A stretch of DNA of 64,000 nucleotides from Sorex araneus (GCF_027595985.1 NC_073304.1:45408637-45472636); one strand, 5' to 3'; positions 23,541-35,624 are shown, numbered from the stretch's first letter. Made by a program: numbers and translations. The notes: generated by a model from the sequence alone, not told the origin.

Positions 23541-23920
23541 TGGAAGTATGCTCACTATTTCAGGTAATAAGTTTCAATGTACTCTAATGTCAACTTGACA
23601 CTTAAAAATTTTTAATTCCTTCCCTGCCCCTCTATCATATCCTTCAAGTATGCTTCAGGCTGGGAAATCCACTGTAGAAATGAGGCGTATTCTAGTGTCT
23701 CCCACCCCCCACCTCCCCACCCCCCGCCATGTTGGCTCTGGATCCTCTGGCATTTGGAGGAAGAGGTGCAATTTAAGGAAACAAGTCTCATTAACCTGAT
23801 GTCCATAGAATCTGGAGTTCCAGCCATCTGGGTGTGGCTAACGTCTAAAACCAACCCTCCCCCCTCAGAGGGTTCCTTCTGTGGGTTCCTTGCTAATTTC
23901 CCCCACTGGGAACTTTGCAG

Positions 23921-24172
23921 GGGCTGGAGTGATATAGCACAGCAGGTAAGGCATTTGCCTTGCCCAAGGTCGACCTGGTTTTGATTCCTCCTTCCCTCTC
24001 GGAGAGCCCGGCAAGCTACCGAGAGTATCCTGCCCGCATGGCAGAGCCTGGCAAGCTACCTGTGGAGTGTTCAATATGCCAAAAACAATATGTTATCACA
24101 ATGGAGATGTTACTGGTGCCCGCTCCAGCAAATCGATGAGCAACTGGATGACAGTGACAGTGGCAGTGACTT
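23921..24172 (+). mobile_element. Long-form SINE (second body type)
   Basis: Shares the tRNA head but continues with CGGAGAGCCCGGCAAGCTAC, GGCAGAGCCTGGCAAGCTAC, GTGCCCGCTCCAGCAAATCG and a GACAGTGACAGTG tail. GGGAACTTTGCAG occurs at 23908-23920 and 24253-24265, so the duplicated target may enclose 80 extra bases. Confidence 0.85.
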
Positions 24173-24527
24173 TATTTGAAAACCAAACATACAAGTGAGT
24201 GAAAATAAACACAAGGTCTCATGAATATTGGCCTTCCTCACCATTTCTGCCAGGGAACTTTGCAGGTCATTTGACTTGAGTCATGTCTCTGATAGCTGCT
24301 AGCTTTAGTAAGCACCCTTTCTGTGCTCCATTCAAGTCACCTTGCCCCTCTAGTCACCTTGCTCAGCTCCTCCCCAGAATCCAGGTCTCACCTACAGGAA
24401 GCATGAGTCTTTGCCTTGTTACCATTAGAGGGTATAGCTTGCTCCCTCTGCCATCAGGGTCAGCTCTTAGATATCTTTTTATTTTGTCAGTTTTGGGTTT
24501 TTTGTTGTTGTTGTTGTTTGTTTTTTT

Positions 24528-24681
24528 GACCACATCCGGTGGTGTTAAGAACTTCTAGCGTTGTGCTCAGGGATCAATCCTGGTGGGGCTTGACAGACCA
24601 GATAGATGCTGGGATTGAACCTGGGTCAGCTGCATACAAGGCAAGTGCCATTCCTGCTATACGAGTGCTGTGGCTCCTCTC
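24528..24681 (-). mobile_element. tRNA-derived SINE
   Basis: GACCACATCCGGTGGTGTT to CGAGTGCTGTGGCTCC. Confidence 0.75.
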
Positions 24682-24865
24682 AGCTCTGATTTGTCTAATT
24701 TTCCCTGCCCACTATCATACCTGAGTTTTGCTAGGGTTATATTTATTTCTCAAACATACCAAACTTAGGTTTTCTTCCTAGCTGTTCCTTCTTCCTGGGA
24801 TGAGTACCCTCTTTCTATTCCACCAGTTCCTTCCTTCTGACTGAACTTTGGGGGTGGGGGAGTGG

Positions 24866-25023
24866 GTTTGGGTCACACCCAGCTGAGATGTGCTCAGTGT
24901 TTAATTCTGGTTTTGCACTCATGGATCACTCCTGACAGACTCAGGGGACCAAGTAGGATGCTTGGGGATCAAACCACAAACAAGGCAAGCACCCTATTCA
25001 TTGTAGTATCTCTCTTTGACCCC
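24866..25023 (-). mobile_element. tRNA-derived SINE
   Basis: GGGTCACACCCAGCTGAG to GTAGTATCTCTCTTTGACCC. Confidence 0.77.
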
Positions 25024-25180
25024 CTGAACTGATCTTAAGTGTTAAAACTTTCCCCAATCATCCATCCTAAGGAAGCAACACAACGTCTAATTTTCTGCAG
25101 AGCACCATTATCTGATATTTGCCTTATTTTGTAATGGGTCTGATTAAGGACTCTGAATTGAAATATTATAATAATTTTTT

Positions 25181-25321
25181 TAACTTTTTGGGTTACTCCA
25201 GGCTCTGCACTCAGGAATTACTCTTGGAGGTACTCAGGGGACATATGGGATGCTGGGAATCGAACCTGGGTCAGCCGCATGCAAGGCAACGCCCTACCCG
25301 CTATGCTATTGCTCCAGCCCC
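25181..25321 (-). mobile_element. Young SINE with internal deletion
   Basis: Missing the CACACCCGGCGATGCTCAGG block. Flanked by TATAATAATTTTTT at 25167-25180 and 25322-25335. Confidence 0.9.
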
Positions 25322-25367
25322 TATAATAATTTTTTGGTGTCTGTTTTTCCCCCTTCAAGAATTGGTA

Positions 25368-25966
25368 CTCCTCATCTACACAATGCAGTTGTTAGAAAAG
25401 ATGAAGTCATGAAATTTGCTGCATACAAGTGGATCAACTTGGAAAGTATGCTAAGTGAAATGAGCCAGAAAGAGAGGGACAGACATAGAAGGACTACTCT
25501 CATTTGTGGAATATAAAGTAGCAGAATGGGAGACAAACACCCAAGGATAGTAACGATAAGGACCAGGAGGATTTCTCCACAGCTTGGAAGCTGGCCTCAT
25601 GTGCTGGAGGAAAAGGCAGCTCAGATAGAGAAGGGACCACCAAGTAAAGGACGCTTGGAGGGCCCACTCAGGATGAGAGATGTTTACTGAAGGTAGACTA
25701 TAGATCTAATATGATAGCCACTTAATGCCTGTATTGCAAACCACAACACCCAAAGGGAGAGAGAGAGTAAAGGGGAATGAACCTGCCACAGAGGCGGGAG
25801 TGGGGGGCTGGGAGGGATACTGGGAACACTGGTGGTGGAGAGTGGTTACTGGTGGAGGGATGGGTACTCGATCATTGTATGACTGAGATGTAAGCATGAA
25901 AGTTTATAGGTCTGTAACTGTACCTCACAGTGATTCATTAAAAAAAATTAAAAAAAATTTTTTTTA
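25368..25966 (+). mobile_element. 5'-truncated L1, 3' end only
   Basis: GATGAAGTCATGAAATTTGC, AAGTGAAATGAGCCAGAAAG and ACTCTCATTTGTGGAATATA are hallmarks of the L1 3' end, followed by a G-rich 3' UTR and A-rich tail. Flanked by AAGAATTGGTA (25357-25367 and 25967-25977). Confidence 0.87.
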
Positions 25967-25999
25967 AAGAATTGGTATCCTGTTTCCTGTCAAACCTCT

Positions 26000-26810
26000 C
26001 TTTCCTTCGGTGAAAAACTTTCTTAATACAGTATTCCCTCACTATTTAATTTCCTTGATTATTAGAACCTTTTCTGTTACTAAGATTTAGTTCTGTTCAT
26101 TTGAAAAATTCAATTTTATATTTGATTCACAACAGGCTAAACTTGTGCTGGGGGTGGGGGAGCCCCAGTTCTCTTGTCCTGTTCTCTTATGCAGTGGTGG
26201 ATGGGAAGATGGGGACAGAAAAGATGCTAGCCTGTGTCATCAAGCTGGCGGGATTCTGCTTTATTTGCACATCCATATGTTGTTGGTAAGCAGGTTGCTA
26301 TTCTCTTGAATGACTTTGCTTCTCTATTGAACCTGGATGGACCATGAGCTCCAAAAATAGGACAAGTACTCAATAATCATCATTTTCCTCATTTTCTTGG
26401 TTTTTAGTGTATTCATTGCTATTTATTCCTCCCCAGTCCCAACAGATTAGTCATACATCTAGCAATTTTTCTCAATGTTTCAACACCAAAAGAAAAAATG
26501 TTCCCATTTACCCTTGCAGTGCCACTTCCCCACATGAATCCTTCTTCACACTGTCTCTGGGACTTTCCCTACATATGAGGCACAGTTGTCCTGCAGCTGC
26601 CCTCATTGGGGCCTATGGCTGTATCCATAAATTCTCTTAACCTGTTTTGCTGAAGCTCATTGTACATGGGAGATTTCTTTTTTTATATATCTCAGAAAGT
26701 GTTTTCACTCCCTACTCACAGCTGATTGCTCTTTTGGCTGGTGTGCCAGATATTTTGGTTTGCCTTTCCAGAACCTTACCCACCCTAGTCTCTGGAGCTA
26801 CATCAACTGG
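26000..26810. other. Intergenic, nothing recognised
   Basis: Unique-looking sequence between the L1 and the TTCC tract. Confidence 0.5.
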
Positions 26811-27131
<321 letters not shown>

Positions 27132-27139
27132 TTTCTATC

Positions 27140-27298
27140 TCTTTTTTAGATGGCAGGGCACACCCAGGGATGCTCCTGGCTCTGTACTCAGGAATTACTC
27201 CTGACAGTGCTCGGTACTCAGGGACCATATGGGATGCCAGAGATCCTCCCAGCCGCATGCAAAGCAAGCACCCTAGTCACTGTACTATTGCTCCAGCT
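27140..27298 (-). mobile_element. SINE whose tail expanded into a microsatellite
   Basis: GGGCACACCCAGGGATGC to TATTGCTCCAGC. The poly(A) tail side faces the TTTC tract. Confidence 0.83.
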
Positions 27299-27705
27299 TA
27301 CCACAAGCTACGTAAGAAGCAAGTATTTCAAGAAAGAATTTTTATCTTGGAATAGACAGCTAAATGCACTTTTTATACTTAAGTATTTTATGAATAAATT
27401 TTAAAAGGTACTACTAATCTTGAAACCTCCCCTTCAGTTTAATTTCTCCTCTTATTGGAATGGGGATAAGAGAAGCTTAATAGGTTTTTGCAACAGGTGG
27501 TGTTGAGTGGAGAAAGGGAGAAATCAGCTTTCCCCCATCATCTGTGGCCCACTAAGATTCCAGTCGCTAGGAGGCTGTGGCCTCAAGGTTTGCCAGTATT
27601 TTTTTTCTTTCTAGGAATATAGTTACTTCTTTATGTCCTTGGCTCTCTAGCTCCTCAACTTTTACCATCATCTGCCAATCTCCTCTGTTATTAGAGGAGT
27701 GACCT

Positions 27706-27870
27706 GAAAGAAAGTAGAGAGGTTAAAGCACTTGCCTTGCATCCGACCTACCTCAGTTCACATCCCTGGCACCATACACAGTCCTCTCAACAGGAGCAGG
27801 GATCACTGCTAAGCACAGGAGCCAGGTATAAGCCCCCAAGAGCCTTCACATGTAGCCCGACTCCCCCCTC
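27706..27870 (+). mobile_element. tRNA-derived SINE, diverged
   Basis: CTTGCCTTGCATCCGACC, CATCCCTGGCACC, GAGCCAGGTATAAGCCCCC. Confidence 0.6.
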
Positions 27871-28140
27871 CACATAATAAATAATTATAATGGTTTCTCT
27901 TTTCTTGGTGGGATTCTGACTGATGCAAGAAATTAAGACAATTGAAGACCTTCCATATTTAGCCAAAAATCTGAAAGTTCTCAGTTACAGGTCAGTTTCC
28001 AAATTGAAATTGGTATTAGTTGAATAGATCTAAGTATTTTTGTAAGTAACTAAGTAAGAAGCTGGTCCCATACTGGGGCTTCCAGACTGGAGTTACCCTT
28101 GTTCTGGACTCCACATTTCCTTTTTAAAATCCCAGTATAG

Positions 28141-28836
28141 GGCAGTGACAGGGCGCGCGGGAGATCTCAGGATGGGGGTGACAGTACCAACGCTGCTTTC
28201 TGCCCAGATGAGACCCCGAGTGGTCCCACACGAATGCCTCCTCTGCTCCTGAACGACCATGATCCCGGAGGCCCACTAACTAACTTCGGAACCCAGCAGC
28301 TTCTTGCAGAAATGCCTCTGGGCTGTGAACTAAGCTACAGCCCCATGCCGCCCCGGGAGGGGAAAGGTTTTTCTCTCTCAGCCTTTCCTTTCGGTGGTGG
28401 CATGGTGACCGCTATATTTTAGAGCTCATTAAACAGAGATACAAGCTTGCAGTGATGCAACTTCTGGCAGAAATTTCTCTGGACTTAATTACTAAAATAC
28501 CAGAAATCTAAAACCGCGCGGCCTCATATGCTTTATATTCTCAGCAATGGAAAACAAATTATCAAATGATGCCTTTTTGGCTGGTCTGATTGTTGGGGGA
28601 AAGTTCCAAATAATAATAGTGTGTTTTTCCGTTGAAATGTTGAATGTAATCAAAGAAAAGAGTAAAGTGAAGATCATCAGCCACACAGGTGGGGTGGGGG
28701 CGGGGGAGAGGGATGGGTGGTATACTGGGGTTCTTGGTGAAGGAATGGGTGTTTGACCATTGTGTGACTGAGACTTCAACCTGTAAGCTTTATAACTTTT
28801 CTCATGATGATTCAATAAAAATATATATATGGAAAA
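28141..28836 (+). mobile_element. Composite retroposon with L1-type 3' end, longer copy
   Basis: GC-rich head (GAGACCCCGAGTGGTCCC, GCTCCTGAACGACCATGATC), two successive TTCTTGCAGAAATGCC / TTCTGGCAGAAATTTC modules, then the same L1-like 3' region as 14393-15083, ending TTCAATAAAAATATAT. Flanked by AAAATCCCAGTATAG and AAAATCTAGTATAG. Confidence 0.8.
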
Positions 28837-28947
28837 AATCTAGTATAGATCTCTAGGTATATGTCAGTCTCTTGAACATAAAGCAATGCTTTGCCACCAA
28901 TTGTGTTGCCTCAGATTTATTGGGTGTTTTTTGGGCGGGGGGAGGGG

Positions 28948-29103
28948 AGAGGGCAGGGTGTTTGGGCCATATCCTTCAGTACTCAGGGTCGGTTCCTGGC
29001 TCTGTGCTCAGTGATTACTTCTGTTGAGGCTCATGATGGTGCTGGGGATTGAAGGCCCCATGCAAGGCAAGTGCTTTAATCCTTATAATGTCTCTATACC
29101 CTC
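28948..29103 (-). mobile_element. tRNA-derived SINE
   Basis: GTTTGGGCCATATCCTTCAG to AATGTCTCTATACC, diverged. Confidence 0.65.
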
Positions 29104-29261
29104 CCACCTCAGATTGTTTGTGTTTTTTGTTTAAGTATGTTAAAGCTACATATTTGGAATAGTGTCATCATCTAATGACTGAGGTGACCAGTCCTAAACC
29201 TCCTCCACTGAAATGGAGGGAGAAAAGAGGTCTGCTTCTGTTTTTAAATTGCTATCATTTT

Positions 29262-29345
29262 TTGAGAATTTATCATGTGCTGGCTACTCTCATAAGAGCT
29301 TTGCGTGTCTTATTTCATTTTCAGTCCTACAGTAACCCTTGGGCC
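29262..29345 (+). repeat. MIR relic
   Basis: TTTATCATGTGCTGGCTACT and TCTTATTTCATTTTCAGTCC follow MIR (TTATTATGTGCCAGGCACT, TCATTTAATCC). Confidence 0.6.
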
Positions 29346-29510
29346 TAGCACCCTCACGTAGTAGGAGCTACATGCACATGGCTAAGACAGACGTTAGAAA
29401 CAGACATCCACAAGGTGATCTTAGTAAAACGCCATTTAAAAAACAGTTAAAAATTTAAAACATTAAAAATATTTAAAAATTCTCTTTTCTACAGGATAAC
29501 ATAGCAATGG

Positions 29511-29512
29511 AT

Positions 29513-29563
<51 letters not shown>

Positions 29564-29567
29564 TTTT
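29511..29567. repeat. (TTTA)n microsatellite
   Basis: About 14 uninterrupted units. Confidence 0.97.
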
Positions 29568-29877
29568 TGAATTGGTGTTGGAGGGAGAAGGTGGGCACAC
29601 GGTGGGGCTTGGGGGTGTCACATGCTACCCAAGGCTCCTGTTCTGGCCCTTTGAACTAATTCTTCAGACCCCCAATTCTTCTTAAACTTCAATTTATATC
29701 AGAATTATATTAAGGATTTATTAGATCTTGAGCCTAGCCCCAGAATTTCTATGGTAGATCTCAGAGATTCATAAACAGAAAATTGTTATTGGACCCCTAT
29801 GATATACAACTCACAAGAATTAACTTGAAATGTGTTAAAGTCTTAAGTGTAGGACCTGAGACCCTGAATTCCTGAAA

Positions 29878-30020
29878 GACAACATAGGGTTAAAGCCCCA
29901 GTCAACCCTAGTTCAGTCCCTGGTACCATATGTGATCTCTTGAACCTGCCAGGAATAATCCCTGAGAATAGAGTCAAGAGTAAGCCCTGAGAACTACTAG
30001 ATACAGTTCCAAATGGGGTG
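29878..30020 (+). mobile_element. tRNA-derived SINE, diverged
   Basis: CTAGTTCAGTCCCTGGTACC, CCAGGAATAATCCCTGAG. Confidence 0.6.
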
Positions 30021-30065
30021 GGAATTGAAATAGAATAATATGATCCAGGAACCTCAGTTCTTGTT

Positions 30066-30620
30066 CTATAGCAAAATCACATCCCAAAGAGATTTTTGCC
30101 TCCTCTTATTCATTGCAGTATTATTCATGTTCAGTGTGATAGCTGAGATTAGACACAACCTACATGAACACTGACAAATGAATAGATAAAGAAAATTATA
30201 TCTCAAGGCTGGAGGGATACAATAGCTTGTAAGACACCCTGGGTTTGATCTTAGGCACCACATGTGGTCCCCTGAGAACTTCCAGGAATGATGTCTGAGC
30301 ACTGAGCACTGCCAGGTGTGGCCCCAAAAACAAAAACAAAAATTTAAAAAATAAAAGAAAATTTGATCTATACACATAGATACATCATTCCTCTGTAAGA
30401 AGAAGGATATCCTACTTTTTGCCATTATAGAGAACTTCAGGGCGTTTTGTTAAGTGAAATAAGTCAAAGACAAATATGGCATGCTCTTATTTGTATAGGA
30501 AATCTTAAAGAAACAACCCATAGGAAGAGAGAATAGAATGGTGTGAGTGAGGGTGAGGTAGCATATGTTGGGAAGAGTGAGAAGTTGATTTAATGGTATA
30601 AACTTCCAGTTCTGTGGGGT
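30066..30620 (+). mobile_element. Old L1 3' fragment split by a SINE
   Basis: CATTGCAGTATTATTCATG, ACACAACCTACATGAACACTG, then after a SINE AAGTGAAATAAGTCAAAGAC; an L1 3' region. Confidence 0.75.
30206..30345 (+). mobile_element. tRNA-derived SINE inside L1
   Basis: AAGGCTGGAGGGATACAATAG to GGTGTGGCCCCAAAAAC. AAAGAAAATT recurs on both sides as a likely target duplication. Confidence 0.75.
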
Positions 30621-30661
30621 CTAATATACACCATAGACTAGAACGAATAGGACTATATCAG

Positions 30662-30898
30662 CACTGTAGCACTGTCATCCTGTTGTTCATCGATTTGCTG
30701 GAGCGGGCACCAGTAACATCTCCATTGTGAGACTTGTTGTTACTGTTTTTGGCATATCGAATACTCCACGGGTAGCTTGCCAGGCTCTGCTGTGTGAGCG
30801 GGATACTCTCGGTAGTTTGCCAGGCTCTCCAAGAGGAACAGAGGAATCAAACCTAGGTCAGTCGCCTGCAAGGCAAACGCCCTACCCGCTGTGCTATC
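30662..30898 (-). mobile_element. Long-form SINE (second body type)
   Basis: Minus-strand copy: CGATTTGCTGGAGCGGGCAC, GCATATCGAATACTCCACGG, AGGCTCTGCTGTGTGAGCGG, ending at the CCCGCTGTGCTATC head. Confidence 0.87.
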
Positions 30899-30939
30899 AT
30901 CTATATGTATTTGAAGAAAAAAATGTTTTAAAATTGTTT

Positions 30940-31103
30940 TGTTTTGCATTTTAGGCCTATACTCAGTGGCTCTTGGGGATTATTCCTGGCTCTGTGCTCA
31001 GAAATGCTTCCCAGCTGTGCACAGGAGACCAGGTGGTGCTGAGAGTAGAACTAGGATAAGCCACAAAAGAACATCCTTAATCCTGTACTATCTTTTCAGT
31101 TCC
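30940..31103 (-). mobile_element. tRNA-derived SINE, diverged
   Basis: ATTCCTGGCTCTGTGCTCAG to TACTATCTTTTCAGTTCC. Confidence 0.65.
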
Positions 31104-31299
31104 TGTACTTGAAATTGTTGAGCTCTAAAATGTTATCACCACACACAAGACGATTATATGAAATGATGCAGGTGTTAATTAATCTTGCTGTGGTGATCAT
31201 TTTGTAGTATAAATGTGTATCAAGTCATCACATTGCAAACTGTAAACTTAGATTAGTTAATAATACCCTAATGGTGCTGAAAAAAATTAATACTTTTTT

Positions 31300-31870
31300 C
31301 TTTCAATCTTTTCCCATGCACTTGAAAAAAAGATAATTATATGCATTATGTATTCAATTTCATGAGTAATATAACACATTCTTCATTAAATTAACTTCAT
31401 AAGCATAACTTTTCTGGGCACAGGTATAACAGCTTATTCATTCTCATATTGGACATTTAGGTGTTGGAAATAATAGTTTCCAAAACTATTATCAAAATAT
31501 TTTTGTGCAATAAGACTTTTTTCACATTGGTAATTTTCAAAGATTATACTGAACTGGATTCCCAGCAGTGATGGATAAGGAAATATTGCCAGAATTGAAA
31601 CATTGAATATCTTCACTTATTTAAAATATTGCCGAATTTGCTAGCCAAAGTGGTTAACTTTACTTTTTAAATTCACTTTTATTCATAATTACTGTAAGGA
31701 GTTGAACATTTTATCAAATCCTTGTTAATCAGCTACAAATCACATTTGTGTGATCCCGTCAGACCCTATTCATCTATTAGGTTTTAGAAATTATTTTTTT
31801 CTGTTTGATTATTAGCCCCTTCTCTTTTTTGAGCTAGGAATATTTTAGTTTTCTTTATTAATTTTTATGT
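31300..31870. mobile_element. Possible ancient L1 3' UTR fragment
   Basis: TTTCTGGGCACAGG, TTGGACATTTAGGT, ATATTGCCAGAATTG and GAGTTGAACATTTTATC echo phrases found in old L1 3' UTRs. Weak. Confidence 0.4.
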
Positions 31871-31925
31871 TTTTTATTTATATAGTTGAATCCATTGCTT
31901 GGGGGCTTTCTTATTTATACATTTG

Positions 31926-31927
<2 letters not shown>

Positions 31928-31970
<43 letters not shown>
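31928..31970. repeat. (TG)n microsatellite
   Basis: About 21 uninterrupted TG units. Confidence 0.97.
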
Positions 31971-31973
<3 letters not shown>

Positions 31974-32109
31974 ATGATGTAATTCATTGCTTTTTTGTTT
32001 AGAAGATAGCCCATGTCCAGAGATTTGACACTTCTATGTTCTTTCATTAGTTTATCATTAACCTTTGATTTACCTAATTTATAATATAAAAAGAACATTT
32101 AAATTATTA

Positions 32110-32287
32110 TTATTATTGTTTTTGTTGTTATTTTGGGTCACACATGGTTAGACTTAGGAGTTACTCCTGGCTCTGAACTTAAATCACTTCTGACAGTACT
32201 CAGGGAACGATATGGGGTGCCAGGGATCAAACCCTGGTTACCTGCATGCAAGCAAGTGCCTAACTTGCTGTACTACCTCTCTGACCC
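32110..32287 (-). mobile_element. tRNA-derived SINE with 18-bp duplication
   Basis: Moderately diverged copy flanked by perfect AGAACATTTAAATTATTA at 32092-32109 and 32288-32305. Confidence 0.92.
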
Positions 32288-32499
32288 AGAACATTTAAAT
32301 TATTAACATATGCCTCAGCAAAGTTTCTTCCATTACTAAAAATATTTTTTTCACAATAACTTTGAATTCCTATAACAGCATTCTATTCTTACACAAAATT
32401 GGATCTTTCTGATTATCTAGGACATTGATATATTTGCTGATTCTGTTCCTGAATTATGCTTAATATTATTGTAGCTTTATAAAGAATTTTTTTTAGGGG

Positions 32500-32745
32500 G
32501 GGAGATAGTAAGAGGTTTGGGTCATACCCAGCAGTGCTGAAGGCTTATTCCTGACTCTCTGCTCAGGGATGATTATTGATTTTGTGCTCAGGGATCACTC
32601 CAGGCTCTGTTCAAGGCTTACTCTTGACTCTCTACTCAGGGAACACTCTTGGTAGCACTTGGGGGACCATATGCTTTTCCAAAAAATGAAGCCATGTCAG
32701 CCACATGCAAAGCAAGCACCATAGCCTTTATTCTATCTCTCTGCA
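32500..32745 (-). mobile_element. SINE with internal tandem duplication
   Basis: The CTGCTCAGGGATCACTC-type module occurs about three times before the GGGGGACCATATG block, making the copy about 60-70 bp longer than usual. Confidence 0.65.
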
Positions 32746-32972
32746 AATGCAAGACATTTTCAAACTTAATAAAGTTTACTTGCCATCACACACTTATTTT
32801 TTTCATGTATTTATTCTGTAAGGTGAACTTTATGTCTCACTGTACTATATCTTCAACCCTTGGACTTAAAATTTATGTTACAAATCTCACCGGAATTTTA
32901 ATTTATAAAATATAAATTAATTTTGGAGAGTGACTAACTAATATAAACTAATTAAGAAAAATGTTTTGCAGT

Positions 32973-33126
32973 GGTGAAAGGTTGGGCCACACCCAGTGGT
33001 GCTTAGGACTTACTCCGGGCTCTGTGCTCAGGGATCACTCAGGCAGGACTCAAGATGCCGGGCATCAAACCCAAGTTGATTGCATGCAAGGCAAGCACCC
33101 TACCTGCTTACTATCTCTCTAGCCCC
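32973..33126 (-). mobile_element. tRNA-derived SINE
   Basis: GGGCCACACCCAGTGGTGC to TATCTCTCTAGCCCC. Confidence 0.8.
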
Positions 33127-33704
33127 AGAAAATATTTTTGTTGAAGTCTGTTAATTTTTTCAGTGATATCATAGCATTTTTAAAAATATAGTTACTGCAT
33201 ACTCCTTGTTCAAATTCTGGGTATTCATTTTTTTCTGGTTCTTTTAATTTATTTAGGTAATAACACTGTGACCAGGTCCTTGTGTGGGATTATTTGTGAG
33301 ATTTCTCCTACTAATGAAGTGATGGCCCTAGGATGACTGTACAGCTGAATGTCATGACATTGAGAGAGATGGTTTGGGAGCTGGAAGCACTCAGCTGTAG
33401 CTGCTCAGACTGAGTTTTCTGCATTTCACCTCAAATGCAGAAGTCTGAAGATCCTCCTCCAATAGTGTAATAAAACATCCCCTGCCTAGTTCCATGGTTC
33501 TGTGGTTGAACCACATGGCCATCTACTTGTGAATTTTTTCTCCTTTGCACTGCACTGGCTGGCTCAAAATCAAATTGTTTATCCTTTCACTAATATCCAT
33601 CGTAGCTCTTCCTGCCTCATTGGTAACTCTCAGATTTTGGATTCAGATTTAGTTGCCTTTCAACCCTTCAGGACTGAGATGGTACCAGCTCCTGAAGATT
33701 GCAG
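33127..33704. other. Intergenic, nothing recognised
   Basis: Unique-looking AT-rich sequence before the polypyrimidine tract. Confidence 0.5.
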
Positions 33705-34162
<458 letters not shown>

Positions 34163-34163
34163 C

Positions 34164-34323
34164 TTTTGGGTCATACTCAGTGATGCTCAGGGCTTACTCC
34201 TGGCTCTACACTCAGGAATTACTCCTGGTGGTGCTCAGAGTACTTTATGGAATGCCAGGATCAAACCCGGGTTGGTTGTGTGCAAGGCAAATGCTCTACC
34301 CACTGTATTATCACTCCAGCTCC
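34164..34323 (-). mobile_element. SINE whose tail expanded into a microsatellite
   Basis: GGGTCATACTCAGTGATGC to ATTATCACTCCAGCTCC. Its tail side is continuous with the pyrimidine tract. Confidence 0.87.
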
Positions 34324-34532
34324 GAGCTCTTCATTTTTGGGGGGCCTATTTCACTGGAGCCTCTAAAAATTTTCCATGAAGTGAGTCAAAGGGAGAACAA
34401 ATGCCAAATGCTATCTTGTATGTGGAGTAATAAAGCAGCATAGTAAGGAATATCCAATTTCCAATAATAACAGAGCCCTAGAGTCTGCTTATGGAACTGA
34501 GTTTGCATATTTGGGCCGGAGAGATAGAACAG

Positions 34533-35002
34533 TGTTGCGTGAATGTTCGTGCGGTCGAAGGCGCTGAGACAAGGAACGCGGAAGAAATGTATTTCATGGA
34601 GGGTCTAGGTTCTCTCTGGCTCTTAGACAAAGGTAGAGAGCCCTGAAATCTCCTTTTATTACCATTCTATAATTCATAGGGCTCAATACAGTAAAGTCAT
34701 TACAAAAATTTATGGGAAGATCATGCAAAGTTCTTCTGTATACAGGAAAACAATGTAGGATCTGCATACTGACAACAAACAGGCTTAGTACCTAAGATCT
34801 GCATACTGACAACAAACAGGCTTAGTACCTAAGATCTGCATACTGACAACAAATAGGCTTAAGCAGAAACAGATCTGTGAGAAAACGAAGACTGACAATT
34901 TTGTTATAATTTAGGAAATTATTTATTAAGGCAGCCAAAAGAATATGTTCAGCATCATCCAAACCACTGGGCTCATCCTTGTAGTTCAGTCCAACCCCAA
35001 CA
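34533..35002 (-). mobile_element. Solo LTR, 6-bp duplication (ERV class II-like)
   Basis: 470 bp with ends TGTTG...CAACA and target duplication GAACAG (34527-34532, 35003-35008). AATAAA on the minus strand at 34655-34660 sets the orientation. The upstream half holds three 37-bp tandem units (34759-34862). A six-base duplication is typical of beta-like retroviruses. No retroviral coding sequence remains. Confidence 0.82.
34759..34862. repeat. 37-bp tandem repeat, three units
   Basis: Units at 34759-34795, 34796-34832 and a partial third to about 34862, each starting GATCTGCATACTGACAAC. Inside the LTR, on the U3 side. Confidence 0.93.
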
Positions 35003-35261
35003 GAACAGCAAGAAGAGCACTTGCCTTGCATGTGGCCAACCCTGGTTCAACCCTGGGCATCCTATGTGGTCCTCTGAGCACTGCCAGAAGTGATTGCTGA
35101 ACACAGAGCCAGGAGTAAGCCCTAATTATTGCCAGTTGTGACTCAATCTTTTCACCCACTCACCCTGCTCACCCCCCAAAAAGAAAGAAAATGCATAAAA
35201 TAATGCTTTGAGAAGTGGGGTCCATCCTGTGCTCCCATCCCCACCCAAAACAAAACTGAGG

Positions 35262-35425
35262 GCCAGAATAGCTAAACAGTGGGTAGGGTGCTTGTCTTGC
35301 ATGGACCATCCTGGGTTGAATCACCAGCACTGTATGGTCTCCTGAGCACTGCCAGAAGTACTTTCTGTGTGCAGAACTAGGAGTAATCCCAGGGCTCTAC
35401 TGGATGTGGTTCAAAAACAAAACCA
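35262..35425 (+). mobile_element. tRNA-derived SINE
   Basis: GGGCCAGAATAGCTAAACAG to GTTCAAAAACAAAACC. Confidence 0.78.
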
Positions 35426-35497
35426 AACAACAACAATAAAACCTGAATCTAGTCCAACAGAACCAGAGGGAAACGTTTCTTGCCTTAAAAAAAATTT

Positions 35498-35622
35498 TTT
35501 TGTTGTTTTCTTGGCCCAGTAGTGCTGGGGCAGGCGCTATGCCATGCACATTCAACCTGGGCCTCCCACATGCAAAGCATGCTCTGAGTCCTTGGAGCTA
35601 TCTTTCTGGCCTCTAGATGATT
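35498..35622 (-). mobile_element. SINE fragment, diverged
   Basis: TTCAACCTGGGCCTCCCAC and AGCTATCTTTCTGGCCTC. Confidence 0.5.
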
Positions 35623-35624
35623 GG

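Larger units (their letters stand above)
34514..35160 (+). mobile_element. Old SINE split by a solo LTR
   Basis: Head GGCCGGAGAGATAGAACAG (to 34532) resumes at 35009 with CAAGAAGAGCACTTGCCTTG and runs to the tail. Removing the LTR and one GAACAG restores the SINE order. Confidence 0.85.
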
